Below are positions 45,396 to 53,955 of a DNA stretch of 64,000 bases, piece by piece. The notes beneath the pieces are model-generated. The model was not told where the DNA came from and made no database searches. It saw nothing but the letters and a program-made list of their open reading frames with translations. The stretch covers positions 42,923 to 106,922 of the forward strand of contig JAFEBI010000016.1 of assembly GCA_018242725.1 (NCBI GenBank), given 5' to 3'. Origin of the DNA: Nitrospira sp. Lineage in GTDB: Bacteria > Nitrospirota > Nitrospiria > Nitrospirales > Nitrospiraceae. A program made the position numbers and the translations under genes. Within the stretch, counting starts at the first letter, position 1. Every line of letters begins with the position of its first letter.

Positions 45396-47159
45396 ATGCT
45401 TGTGAATCTCTCCGTCTTTGCGCTGATCATTATGGCCCTGCTCTACGGACATGTGCCGGTTTCGGTCGCCGCCGCTCAACCGCATCACCTCCAAGAGCGC
45501 TCGCCTTCCCTAGTCGTGTCATCCTACGGAACCTGGCCTGGGTCGCAATTTGCTTTACCTCAGTCGACCACTCCCCATGCCTACAAAGTTGACGACGAGC
45601 CGGTGCGAAGCGCGGCAGACGGCCAGTCCTCAGACGACGTAAGCGTGGCCAGAAATAATCTCCAGGCGGCCAAGCAAAAGATCGAGGAGCTCAAGCAACG
45701 CATCGGTGAGCTCGTACTTCAGCTCCATGCCAAAGAGACCGATCTCGCCGCCTTACGAGCGACCGCCATCGAGAATTCCAAGAAGTTTCGGGACGATCTT
45801 GCCGCACAGGCTGAAGAACTCAGTCAAGCCAAACGCCGGGTGAGCGAAGTCGAGCAACAAATGGCAGCAACTGCAAAGGGACAGGAACTGACCCAAGCCA
45901 GGCGCCGCATCGCTGAAGCCGAACAACAGACCGTCAAGAAAGAGCAGGACCTCACCCAAGCCAAGCGCCGCATCACCGAAGTTGAACAGCTGACGGCCAA
46001 CAAAGAACTGGAATTGAACCAGGCTAAGCGACGAATCAACGACGCCGAGCAACAAACGGCAACGAAAGAGCAGGAGCTGATCCAGATTAAACGCCGCGTC
46101 AGCGACGCCGAGCAACAGACAGCGAAAAAGGACCAGGACGTGGTCCAAGTCAAGCGCCGCGTCGGCGAAGTCGAACAACAGTTGGCCGGGAAAGAGCAAG
46201 AATTAGCACAGGCGAGGCGCCGTGTGGCTGAGGTGGAGCAGCAGTTGACGTCATCGGGACGTGAACAGGAACTGGCCCAGGCGAAGCGCCGAGCCACGGA
46301 CGCGGAACAACTGATCGTGAAGAAGGAGCAAGAGCTGACGCAGGTGAAGGACGAGTTGAAACAAGTCGGTCAAAAGTTCGCCGAGGTGAATCCGCAACTC
46401 ATGGCGAAAGAAGCCGAACTCGCTCGCGCCAAGCAAATGCTGTTGGATATTGAGTTGAACGCCAACAGCAATGCGTCAAAACAGTCTGACGCCGCGCCCG
46501 CACCAGACGAGCCCTCTCCCACCCTGTCACTTCAGTCTATCGACCAAACACTCTCCGCATCCACCCTGCTCGGGCCCAGCGCGGACGCCGCCGATGAGGA
46601 AGAAACGCTCATGCTCATCGGGAACAGCGACCTCCGCAAGATCAGTGAGAGCCTGACGAGCCTGCTCCAACCAGAGCTGAAGAAGGGCACGGTCACCATA
46701 AGACAGCGCGGCAACAAATTAACCTTGGCATTGGCCAATGGCGACCTCTTCTCCACCGGTGACGCAACCCTGACTCTCGGCGGCACCTCCTTACTCGAAC
46801 GGATCGGCGCCGTCCTGCACGGATCTCGGTACCAGGGAATCGAGGTGGCCGGACATACCGACAACACCCCCTTCCGATCCGACCTGCGAAAGGGCTTTCG
46901 CGATAATCTTGAACTCTCCCGAGCCCGTGCTGACTATGCGGTACAGATATTGATCACCGAGGGGCTTCAGACTGACCGCGTGAAAGCGATAGGCTATGGG
47001 GACAGCAAACCAATCACGACAAATGACACGGACAAAGGCAAGAGCAAAAACAAACGGCTGGAAATCGTGATTACTCAGACACCGGAATCAGGAATCGCCG
47101 TTGGTGAGGGGAAAACACAAGTCGGCAAGAAACCACAGGATGGGTCACACAAACGATGA
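45396..47159 (+). CDS. OmpA-domain protein with 21-residue coiled-coil repeats
   Basis: This protein of 587 residues starts at the ATG before VNLSVFALIIMALLYGHVPVS, a signal or anchor segment. Residues ~141-312 are eight consecutive units of 21-23 residues (pattern ELxQAKRRVxEVEQQxxxKEQ), three heptads each, giving a long coiled coil; the DNA repeats about every 63 bp (45816-46331). After a Ser/Pro-rich linker, the C-terminal ~150 residues are an OmpA/MotB peptidoglycan-binding domain with EVAGHTDNTPF, LSRARADYAVQIL and KNKRLEIVI. It probably spans the periplasm from inner membrane to cell wall. Confidence 0.88.
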   Translation: MLVNLSVFALIIMALLYGHVPVSVAAAQPHHLQERSPSLVVSSYGTWPGSQFALPQSTTPHAYKVDDEPVRSAADGQSSDDVSVARNNLQAAKQKIEELKQRIGELVLQLHAKETDLAALRATAIENSKKFRDDLAAQAEELSQAKRRVSEVEQQMAATAKGQELTQARRRIAEAEQQTVKKEQDLTQAKRRITEVEQLTANKELELNQAKRRINDAEQQTATKEQELIQIKRRVSDAEQQTAKKDQDVVQVKRRVGEVEQQLAGKEQELAQARRRVAEVEQQLTSSGREQELAQAKRRATDAEQLIVKKEQELTQVKDELKQVGQKFAEVNPQLMAKEAELARAKQMLLDIELNANSNASKQSDAAPAPDEPSPTLSLQSIDQTLSASTLLGPSADAADEEETLMLIGNSDLRKISESLTSLLQPELKKGTVTIRQRGNKLTLALANGDLFSTGDATLTLGGTSLLERIGAVLHGSRYQGIEVAGHTDNTPFRSDLRKGFRDNLELSRARADYAVQILITEGLQTDRVKAIGYGDSKPITTNDTDKGKSKNKRLEIVITQTPESGIAVGEGKTQVGKKPQDGSHKR

Positions 47160-47179
47160 CCGAATCAGAGACGAGAGGG

Positions 47180-47212
47180 CCTGTTCAGAAGTTTTGCCTG
47201 CTTCTGAACAGG
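47180..47212. terminator. 12-bp hairpin after the OmpA-domain gene
   Basis: cctgttcagaag and cttctgaacagg form a perfect 12-bp stem with a 9-nt loop, 21 nt past the stop. There is no T-run, so terminator function is likely from position but not proved by sequence. Confidence 0.5.
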
Positions 47213-47317
47213 TCCGCACCTCGCAGCCTTATTATCTTACCAGCTCACCGACCATGCCTAAATCCTCGTGCCGAAACATGGATAGCCCAGGTCTAAGCAG
47301 AAAAGCCCGCTGGCTGT

Positions 47318-47581
47318 TCAGAGTCGGCTCCGCAGCCGCTCATACCCGTTCTTCAATTCATCGATCGCCAGGCTCAGCGCCTCGCCGACGGACTCGGCCG
47401 TTTTCCCCACTTCCTCCCGTGCCGCCTCTAGCTTGGGCTTGATATCATCCCACTGACTCTCCAAGCGGGCCCATTCGTCCTTCGCGTCTGCCTTTGCAAG
47501 GTGCAACTGCACTTGCAGTTCATCGCGCTGCTGTTTGAAATGCTCCAGGGCCTTCGTAATCTGCTCAGTAACCTCTGCCAT
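47318..47581 (-). CDS. Small coiled-coil protein
   Basis: This protein of 87 residues is behind AAAGGAG. It is almost entirely helical: LEHFKQQRDELQVQLHLAKA, EWARLESQWDDIKPKLEAAR and a C-terminal amphipathic helix ALSLAIDELKNGYERLR. It resembles small stress- or sigma-regulon coiled-coil proteins found near OmpA/lipid genes. I assign no function. It converges on the OmpA-domain gene. Confidence 0.65.
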   Translation of the reverse strand: MAEVTEQITKALEHFKQQRDELQVQLHLAKADAKDEWARLESQWDDIKPKLEAAREEVGKTAESVGEALSLAIDELKNGYERLRSRL

Positions 47582-47982
47582 GGGATACGCTCCTTTGTGA
47601 GAAGGTGGACAGATACAGAAATAATGTCTGCTTTACGTGAACACCGCTTGCCTCAGGCCCAACAGCCTTACCCTCTAATGAGGATCCTGACAACACGGTG
47701 GGGGCCTGTTGTTCATTACATCATCTACAATCTGCGCTCTGAGTGGATCAGCTTGAATGCACCATACAATCGGCAGGCCCAGAGTTCAACCCCATAACCT
47801 GCTCGATTTCAAACAATCCTGTATATGAAATGGTCGGTGTGCAACAGAACAGAAGGGAGCTGCACACGATGGCATCCAACACCTTTTGATGATTTGTGCC
47901 CTATTTGAGACCAATCTCCTCGCAGGACTGACCTCATGCAATACGAGCCGCCCGACGACGCAGCGACACCGCCCAAGTCTGT
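47582..47982. other. Gene-free spacer
   Basis: Four hundred bases between two minus-strand genes. I see no gene, tRNA or clear hairpin. A 60-90-codon frame on each strand has no recognisable product. Confidence 0.3.
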
Positions 47983-48489
47983 TTATGTTTGTGGAGGACG
48001 CCAGGTGGCCGGCTTGAAGTAGGAATGAAGTGGCAATTGGTGCACGGCCTGGTGGATTTCCAGGAAATGAGGATAGCAAGCCAGCCGTGCAAGCTCACCT
48101 GGATGAAAGAATCTTGCGTCGGAAGTTTCCTCTTGATCGGCTCGCGGCATACCGCTAATCACTCGCGCGGCAAACACGATCTCCACCCCTGACAACTGAT
48201 CACCGTTCGGATAAACCACGGAGAACCGTTCCCCTGCGAAGACGCCGAGCACCTGTGTGAGTTCGACATATACCCCCGCCTCCTCCCACGTCTCCCGTAC
48301 CGCCGCGTCCGATGGCAGCTCATGAGGATCGACGATCCCGCTCGGCGCCCCCCACAAGCCTGACGGTTTATCCTTGACGAGCAACACTCGTCCTTGATCA
48401 TCATAAGCCAGAACCGCCACCGTCGGGACGTGCAACAACGCGGTCCCGATTTTGGCACGAAGGGATTTGATGAACTCAGGAATCGCCAT
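47983..48489 (-). CDS. NUDIX hydrolase
   Basis: This protein of 168 residues. The Nudix box is intact: GIVDPHELPSDAAVRETWEEAGVYV matches Gx5Ex7REUxEEXGU, with the metal-binding Glu pair. Neighbouring strands (VAVLAYDDQGRVLLVK, FSVVYPNGD) complete the fold. The substrate cannot be deduced: the sequence WGAPSGIVDPHE is like NDP-sugar or ADP-ribose-type enzymes, but specificity residues vary. Arg-rich termini are unremarkable. Confidence 0.88.
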   Translation of the reverse strand: MAIPEFIKSLRAKIGTALLHVPTVAVLAYDDQGRVLLVKDKPSGLWGAPSGIVDPHELPSDAAVRETWEEAGVYVELTQVLGVFAGERFSVVYPNGDQLSGVEIVFAARVISGMPRADQEETSDARFFHPGELARLACYPHFLEIHQAVHQLPLHSYFKPATWRPPQT

Positions 48490-48957
48490 GCGTTCGACGA
48501 TACGACATTCTCAACAAAGAAGCGAGCCGCAACATTTGTCCAATGCGTCGAACCTGATGGTCGTAAAAGACATCATGCTCATCGCGAATCGCCGACGAGG
48601 AGGTATGGCCTCAAAGCCCGGTATCCTATCCTATTTCCAGAGCAAAAGCGTGAACGCTCACGTTGAGCGTTCATCAATCGGTCTCCCTGGAGCGCTCGCT
48701 TGAAGCAAGGGTCTGGCGGGATCGACTCATCACTTGAGGGCGGGAAGTAGGTACTCGATCTCTCAGACATATTGCGTTAGACAAACAGGATCGGTAGAGT
48801 ACGAAGCAGTCCACATCGGAACAGAAGCATTGACCTTGGTCAAGAGCACGACGGCCTTTCAGGGCATTTCTCGCTATCAAGCAGTGCGTAAGCTTGTCGG
48901 TACGCACACTTAGTCGCGTGTAACTTGCTGAACCGAGCTCGCTAAGAGAGAACAGCT
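48490..48957. other. Gene-free spacer
   Basis: A ~470-base stretch. Short frames are present on both strands, but none has a ribosome binding site or recognisable product. The promoter for the plus-strand gene at 48958 is expected here; no strong consensus was seen. Confidence 0.3.
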
Positions 48958-49380
48958 ATGAACGCAAATCGTTTTCTAAGGATGCAGGCCGGGCGGATGC
49001 TTCTGATTGGAGCTGCCCTCGTCACAGTACTGATCGTGGCAGAGCAATCCGTCATGGCCCATGGTGAAGACAGAGCCGAGATGAGCCCCTCATATTCGAG
49101 CCAGTCCCATCCGCCGAATCAATCCAGCCCCAAGGCAGCCGGACTACAAGCCGCCTGCTGGGCGCTCAGCATGCCTTATGGGGCGGCGAAAATAGCCTAT
49201 GCAATCGGTGGAGGTATTGTGGGCGGTCTCGCGTGGACGGTGACTGCGGGAAATACGGCGTTGGCAAAGTCCATCTGGATTCCCTCGATGACAGGCGACT
49301 ACATCATTCAACCCCCACACCTCACAGGAGAAAAGCATCTCTACTTTATCGGTGCGTTATCAGAGGAACCATCGCTATAA
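48958..49380 (+). CDS. Secreted/membrane hypothetical protein
   Basis: This protein of 140 residues starts MNANRFLRMQAGRMLLIG; a signal peptide (residues ~10-35) ends near VMAHG. A Ser/Pro-rich segment is followed by a hydrophobic glycine zipper-like helix (AKIAYAIGGGIVGGLAWTVTAG) and a C-terminal part ending MTGDYIIQPPHLTGEKHLYFIG. The pattern suggests a small envelope protein with one or two membrane helices. I do not recognise the family. Confidence 0.65.
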   Translation: MNANRFLRMQAGRMLLIGAALVTVLIVAEQSVMAHGEDRAEMSPSYSSQSHPPNQSSPKAAGLQAACWALSMPYGAAKIAYAIGGGIVGGLAWTVTAGNTALAKSIWIPSMTGDYIIQPPHLTGEKHLYFIGALSEEPSL

Positions 49381-49873
49381 CTGCTCCTCCCAGGAGCTTA
49401 TACGATTAGCCCTGTCCTGCGCGTGTACGGCAGAGGCCGTGCTCGGACATGTCAAACGAAACCCCGCCCCTGTCATTCTTGGGAAGCTCGTACGCAAGCG
49501 TGCCGTCGTCAGCAACCGTAAAGCTGATCGTGCGCGTCACGCTGAAGCCGCCATTGCACCAGAGCGGCGCAGCATCATTGCCGAGGAACTCCCTGGCGAG
49601 ATGCGTATCGCATCATTCGCTTCCTGGCCCGAAGATCTCCTTCTGAACTGACACATTGACAGAGGCTGTGACAGGAGTGCACCATATAAGGCTCACGAGT
49701 TGAATAACTCAGGCATCAAACAACTTGACGATCATAATTCGTTGCGAGTAGGGTGATGCCGTCATGGGCACGTTTACGATAAGCGCACGTGACCATATCG
49801 CCATAGGTAGGATTCCAAGATACAGAGAAACTACGGGGCCAGATTCAATCTCAGCGAATAAGGAGACGAGGCC
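49381..49873. other. Spacer, possible gene remnant on the minus strand
   Basis: No confident gene. On the minus strand a stop-bounded stretch (about 49400-49630) reads CNGGFSVTRTISFTVADDGTLAYELPKN, which looks protein-like but has no start or ribosome binding site; overlapping plus-strand frames are low-complexity and basic. It may be a decayed gene. A TTGACA at 49656 has no -10 at proper spacing. Confidence 0.3.
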
Positions 49874-50221
49874 ATGTCACTACTGATTACCGACGAATGT
49901 ATAAATTGTGGAGCCTGCCTGCCGGAATGTCCGAACGAAGCCATCTTCGAAACACGCAGCGGCGCGGAAGAAAAGGGTCTGCATGTGGGTGACGGTCAAG
50001 GCGTCGGCGACAATATTTATGTGATCGCTCATGATCGGTGCACCGAATGTGTCGGCCATTTTGACGAACCGCAATGTGCGGCAGTCTGTCCGGTCGACAA
50101 CTGCTGTATTTCTGATCCGGCTTATCCGGAGGCAGCCGATATCTTGCTCGAAAAGGCGAAGACTCTTAATCCTGACAAGGCTATCGATTCGGCAAAAGTG
50201 TGGAGCGGGGTTCGGAACTGA
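49874..50221 (+). CDS. YfhL-type 4Fe-4S dicluster ferredoxin
   Basis: This protein of 115 residues is behind AGGAGACGAGG. Cluster I: CINCGACLPECPNEAI (C-x2-C-x2-C-x3-C). Cluster II: CTECVGHFDEPQCAAVCPVDNC (C-x2-C-x8-C-x3-C), the extended spacing typical of YfhL/Alvin-type ferredoxins. A C-terminal helical extension follows (LLEKAKTLNPDKAI). It is an electron carrier, possibly for the oxidoreductases or other low-potential reactions; a link to the oxidoreductase operon is not shown by position. Confidence 0.93.
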   Translation: MSLLITDECINCGACLPECPNEAIFETRSGAEEKGLHVGDGQGVGDNIYVIAHDRCTECVGHFDEPQCAAVCPVDNCCISDPAYPEAADILLEKAKTLNPDKAIDSAKVWSGVRN

Positions 50222-50271
50222 GCGATCCCACTTCAACGTTCCGATTTGATCAGGCTGCTGAAAAACTTTCC

Positions 50272-50305
50272 GTGTCCTCGATAGGTCCAAACCTATCGAG
50301 GACAC
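50272..50305 (+). terminator. Perfect 15-bp hairpin downstream of ferredoxin gene
   Basis: gtgtcctcgataggt and acctatcgaggacac pair perfectly around a 4-nt loop, 51 nt past the ferredoxin stop. The preceding 'caggctgctgaaaaa' matches the edge motif of the dispersed spacer repeat. There is no T-run, so it could be a repeat palindrome as well as a transcription stop. Confidence 0.5.
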
Positions 50306-50388
50306 AGTCTGAGCCATAACCGCCCTCAGGACGCAGAGACGGCATCGGTCCAGGCTTGTGCGCCCCACCGCAACCGAAGCGACGAGTT

Positions 50389-50691
50389 ATGTCTGAAAAG
50401 GGTCCCCGATTCCTGACCAATGCGACCGTCATCAAGGTATTAGCAAAAGTCTTTGCCTTCCAAGCCATCGAGATCGACCTCTTGCGTTCCCAGGCTGGAA
50501 TCTCCGACGCAAACTGGAAAACCCTCAAGACAGAAGCCTTTAAGAAGACCTACGCCAAGCAACGGGCGTTTTATGAAGATCGCCTGACTGGTGCGTTCGC
50601 GCTGGAGCACATTTCCCAGTCTGAACGCGAGACCAGACTTCTGGAACTCTGGCTCAAACAGAGCGAGGAGTTCCCCAAAGACGATCTCTAG
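50389..50691 (+). CDS. Hypothetical protein
   Basis: A protein of 100 residues, starting at MSEKGPRFLTNATVIKVLAK. It is helical and charged: FAFQAIEIDLLRSQAG, WKTLKTEAFKKTYAKQRAFYEDRL and ETRLLELWLKQSEEF. I recognise no family. It is read as a gene because of length, codon pattern and a Met start after a short leader; it could be an RNA- or DNA-associated helical protein. Confidence 0.5.
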   Translation: MSEKGPRFLTNATVIKVLAKVFAFQAIEIDLLRSQAGISDANWKTLKTEAFKKTYAKQRAFYEDRLTGAFALEHISQSERETRLLELWLKQSEEFPKDDL

Positions 50692-51203
50692 CCCCGACCG
50701 AAAACTGCTCGACTCAAGGCATCGCATCCGCTTCTTGGTACGCAAGAACAACTCCTCACCGTGACTTCCAATGAAATGATCTCAACGGATCGGGATCTTC
50801 CTCTTTCAATCGCTTTACGGTGATATATATGCGTGAGATTACCTAGTTGTATTCTTTCCGTAGATGACGGGGCTAGCTCCATTTTTCGATCGCTGGCGAG
50901 CGCGTCGGTCGCGTTCCTCCTGCATGAGTACATGTCGAGCATAGACTTTCTTCTGGTTATTCATGCATCATGACGAGCGATCAAAACTTATTTCTGTCGA
51001 TAGAGAATACAATGTGCAGCGATCACGACATAGCTCAGACCTCCCATCGGCATACACAGAACAAGACGCGTCATCAATTCACTCCCACCAACCATGTCGG
51101 GATGGCGCCATTTGTCCGATATACTTATCCATACATGAAGAGTGAGTATTCGTTACGTGCGAAATCTGATCTTCCATTACCTAACAATGAAAAGGAAAAG
51201 AGC
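50692..51203. other. Spacer, probable leader of the Spy-like gene
   Basis: Open frame continues upstream of the Spy-like start (to 50970), but this part lacks a signal and has low-complexity His/Thr residues, so I regard it as untranslated. No other gene is supported. Confidence 0.3.
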
Positions 51204-51698
51204 ATGAAGTCCACAAGTCTGTGCCTTTTGCTGATCGGAGTGTTATGTGCGCCGATTTTGGTCATGGCGCAAACCGGTGATGTGGGAAAGCCTGACACCA
51301 ACATGGAGATTTTAAAGGAGAAACTGAGCGCCGACAAAAAGCTGTTGATCGCCGGCAATATGAATCTCAGCGAGGCGGAGGCAAAGCAGTTTTGGCCTCT
51401 GTACAATTCCTATCAGGCAGAGCTGACGGGACTGAACGACCGTCTGACGCGTCTCATTGCAACCTACGCCCAAGGTTATGATCAAGGGAAGGGGCAGATT
51501 ACGGACAAGATGGCCAAGGAATTGTTGAACGAGTCTTTGGTTCTTGATGAGGCGGAAGCCAAGATGCGGCGTACCTATGCGGATAAGCTAGAGAAGGTGC
51601 TCCCGGCAACGAAAGCTGCGCGATATATGCAAATGGAAAGCAAAATTCGTGCGCTGTTGCGGTTCGAACTAGCGCAGCAGATCCCACTGGTCTACTAG
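51204..51698 (+). CDS. Spy/CpxP-like periplasmic helical protein
   Basis: This protein of 164 residues starts MKSTSLCLLLIGVLCAP behind AAGGAAAAG. The signal peptide ends about residue 24 (VMAQ). The mature protein is helical: EILKEKLSADKKLLIAGNMNLSEAEAKQFWPLYNSYQAEL, then LIATYAQGYD and ILDEAEAK-type helices. The LTxxEAxxFWPLYxxYxxEL pattern is found in periplasmic chaperone-like Spy/CpxP relatives. A stress-response role is inferred only. Confidence 0.75.
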   Translation: MKSTSLCLLLIGVLCAPILVMAQTGDVGKPDTNMEILKEKLSADKKLLIAGNMNLSEAEAKQFWPLYNSYQAELTGLNDRLTRLIATYAQGYDQGKGQITDKMAKELLNESLVLDEAEAKMRRTYADKLEKVLPATKAARYMQMESKIRALLRFELAQQIPLVY

Positions 51699-52690
51699 CC
51701 TGCCCTATTCATGACGGTTCGTGACAAAACCGCCAAGACGCTTGCAAGACGGGCACGCGGAGTCCTGAGGGATCGAGACTTACTTGAAACAGTATGGTGA
51801 GATCACGAGGGGCGAGCCTGACCACAGTAAAATCGTACCCAGGCTTGTCGCAGCAGCACATCGGCGGTTGCAGTAGCAGCATTCATGAATAATGCGGGTT
51901 AGCAGTGCATTGACAAATCCCGCGTCACCTCCCAAAAGGATTATGGTATCTGGTGGCCGACCAGATCTGGATGCCCCGCAGAGTGGTTAGAAAGGCCGTT
52001 CATCGAGGACGCAGCGAGTGAAGAAGCGAGGAGGTATATACCAGACCCGCTTGTTTTGGGCATGGGCAAGCGGATAAACAACGTATGTCTGCTTTCCCAG
52101 GCTGAGCCAGCCTCTCGCGGGCATCACGCATCAGCAACGAACAGGGTCTGTGCCTTTTCTTTCATGCGCGAGAAGTCGGCCGACTTGCCTGGCTCGTACC
52201 TGCGTGCGGTCAGGCTGTAGGCCATGACAAGACTAGGTCCTATGGTTCTATGATGGCTGCAATTGGGATTTGCTGGTCGACATCACTCATACGGTGACCG
52301 TAGCGACATGCTCGGCATTCAACAATAGTTTTCCGCCTTCTCACTCTCCTAATCCCTGGTGAGGGCCAGTCATTCGCTGAACACATGCGACAACGTGGAA
52401 GACCGATTGACACGGACAGAGCGACTCGAATAGATTTCGCCATGGCTGTGACGCATACGTATCTCGCCTTCCTTATCTCAACCGACGATGCGAATAGGAC
52501 GCCTTCATGATCGCGCAATGCCTACGAAGGAAGCGACGGCACATTACCTCCAGAATGGATTTCACGGTGAGACAAATTGCGGGATGCCAAAGGAGTAGCA
52601 ATGCGGTATTCTGACGCTGACTAAGGGAATGCCGTTCACCCTGTGAGAAGCCGGTTGTCCTTGGGGACGAGGGTATGCAGCGCTAACCGC
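51699..52690. other. Gene-poor region with dispersed repeat
   Basis: Nearly 1 kb without a supported gene. At 51995-52035 lies a copy of the dispersed repeat ('aaggccgttcatcgagga', 'cgcagcgagtgaagaagcga') matching 41150-41200. A 33-codon minus-strand frame at 52124-52225 (MAYSLTARRYEPGKSADF) and a 92-codon frame at 52240-52518 have no recognisable product; they may be remnants. The promoter for the pqi operon should lie near 52650. Confidence 0.35.
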
Positions 52691-53299
52691 ATGGACGTAT
52701 CCGAACTAATCGTGTGTCCCGACTGTGATTGCCTGCAACGGCGGGTCCCCTTGCCGCTGGGTGGAGCTGCCCGGTGCAGTCGTTGCGATGCCCTACTCTA
52801 TCGCTCATGCAGGAACGGCACTCAGAAAACCTTGGCCTATACGGTGACCGCACTGTTTCTATTTCTAATCGCAAACAGTTATCCCATTGCGGGCATTGAA
52901 GTGCAGGGCAATCGACAGGCCGCGAGCCTCTATGATGCCGTCTCATTACTATGGCAGGAGGGGCATATCGAGGTCGCCGTACTCGTTGGTTTGACCACAC
53001 TGATCACACCGATCATTCAAATCGGATTGGTGCTCTTTCTTCTGGTTCCGCTTCAATTCAACCATCTTGTCCAGGGAGTCGCGCCGGTGTTGAGGATTTT
53101 GGAGACGGTGCGCCCCTGGAGCATGATGGAAGTATTTTTCCTCGGAGTGCTCGTCTCGCTCTTTAAACTCGAGCAACTGGCACATGTGGAGGTGGGGATC
53201 GCGTTGTGGGCGTTCGCCGCCATGATTCCGATCCTGATCGCTGTAGGGATGACGTTTGAGCCGGATGAGATTTGGGAGAAGGTACGTATGCTGTCATGA
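52691..53299 (+). CDS. pqiA: PqiA-type intermembrane transport membrane subunit, first half
   Basis: This protein of 202 residues. The N-terminal zinc ribbon is CPDCDCLQRRV ... CSRCDALL. It is followed by four predicted transmembrane helices (AYTVTALFLFLIANSYPI, AVLVGLTTLITPIIQIGLVLFLL, SMMEVFFLGVLVSLFKL, ALWAFAAMIPILIAVGM). In E. coli one PqiA chain of ~417 residues contains two such units; here the second unit is a separate gene overlapping by 4 nt (ATGA). PqiA anchors the PqiB tunnel in the inner membrane for lipid trafficking. Confidence 0.88.
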   Translation: MDVSELIVCPDCDCLQRRVPLPLGGAARCSRCDALLYRSCRNGTQKTLAYTVTALFLFLIANSYPIAGIEVQGNRQAASLYDAVSLLWQEGHIEVAVLVGLTTLITPIIQIGLVLFLLVPLQFNHLVQGVAPVLRILETVRPWSMMEVFFLGVLVSLFKLEQLAHVEVGIALWAFAAMIPILIAVGMTFEPDEIWEKVRMLS

Positions 53300-53955
53300 A
53301 TGAGGGGGGCATGACTGCCGCCCAATTAGGTTTCTATGGATGTCTGATCTGTCATTACGTGACGGAGTGTGCGCCAGGTACGACTGACATGCGGTGTCGT
53401 CGATGTGGGGCCTTACTGCATCGGCGGAAACCGAACAGCATCGGCAGGACTTGGGCATTGTTGCTGACAGGATACCTGTTGTACATTCCGGCGAATGTGC
53501 TACCCGTGATGCATACCGGCTCATTGTTCTCCACTCAGTCCGATACGATCATGAGCGGGATCGTCTATCTGTGGACGTCCGGCTCGTGGTATCTCGCCGC
53601 CGTCGTATTTATCGCCAGTATTTTCGTTCCCGCAGCCAAGTTGGCTGTCCTGACATTTCTTGTGATCTCGGTTCAGCGTCGGTCGACATGGGGTCCCCTG
53701 GATCGTACAAAAATGTATCGAGTGGTGGAGTTCATCGGCCGATGGTCGATGTTGGATATCTTCGTCGTGACGATTTTGGTCGCGTTAGTTCGCCTGCAGT
53801 CGCTTGCAACGATCAGCGTGGGACTGGGAGCGGTCGCATTCGGGGCCGTCGTCGTCCTGACGATGGTCGCGGCGGGGCAGTTCGACCCTCGACTGATCTG
53901 GGATCCACAGGCCGACGCGCATTCTTTTAGAGACAACACACATGGACATTCGTAA
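53296..53955 (+). CDS. PqiA-type membrane subunit, second half
   Basis: This protein of 219 residues begins MNEGGMTAAQLGFYG; its ATG overlaps the previous stop. It repeats the unit: zinc ribbon CLICHYVTE ... CRRCGALLHRR, then four membrane helices (WALLLTGYLLYIPANVLPVM, WYLAAVVFIASIFVPAAKLAVLTFLVI, SMLDIFVVTILVALVRL, GLGAVAFGAVVVLTMVAAG). Both halves together equal an E. coli PqiA. It overlaps pqiB by 14 nt. Confidence 0.87.
   Translation: MNEGGMTAAQLGFYGCLICHYVTECAPGTTDMRCRRCGALLHRRKPNSIGRTWALLLTGYLLYIPANVLPVMHTGSLFSTQSDTIMSGIVYLWTSGSWYLAAVVFIASIFVPAAKLAVLTFLVISVQRRSTWGPLDRTKMYRVVEFIGRWSMLDIFVVTILVALVRLQSLATISVGLGAVAFGAVVVLTMVAAGQFDPRLIWDPQADAHSFRDNTHGHS

Noticed and set aside
43900..46331. 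Regular 108-bp and 63-bp repeats considered as CRISPR arrays
   Set aside because: The periods equal coding units of Sel1 and coiled-coil proteins, the frames are open, and there are no cas genes or unique spacers.
49449..49651. Possible plus-strand gene of 65-99 codons
   Set aside because: No ribosome binding site, overlapping frames on both strands and basic low-complexity translation.
49656..49690. TTGACA and TATAAG as a promoter
   Set aside because: The spacing is 23 bp, outside the usual 16-19.
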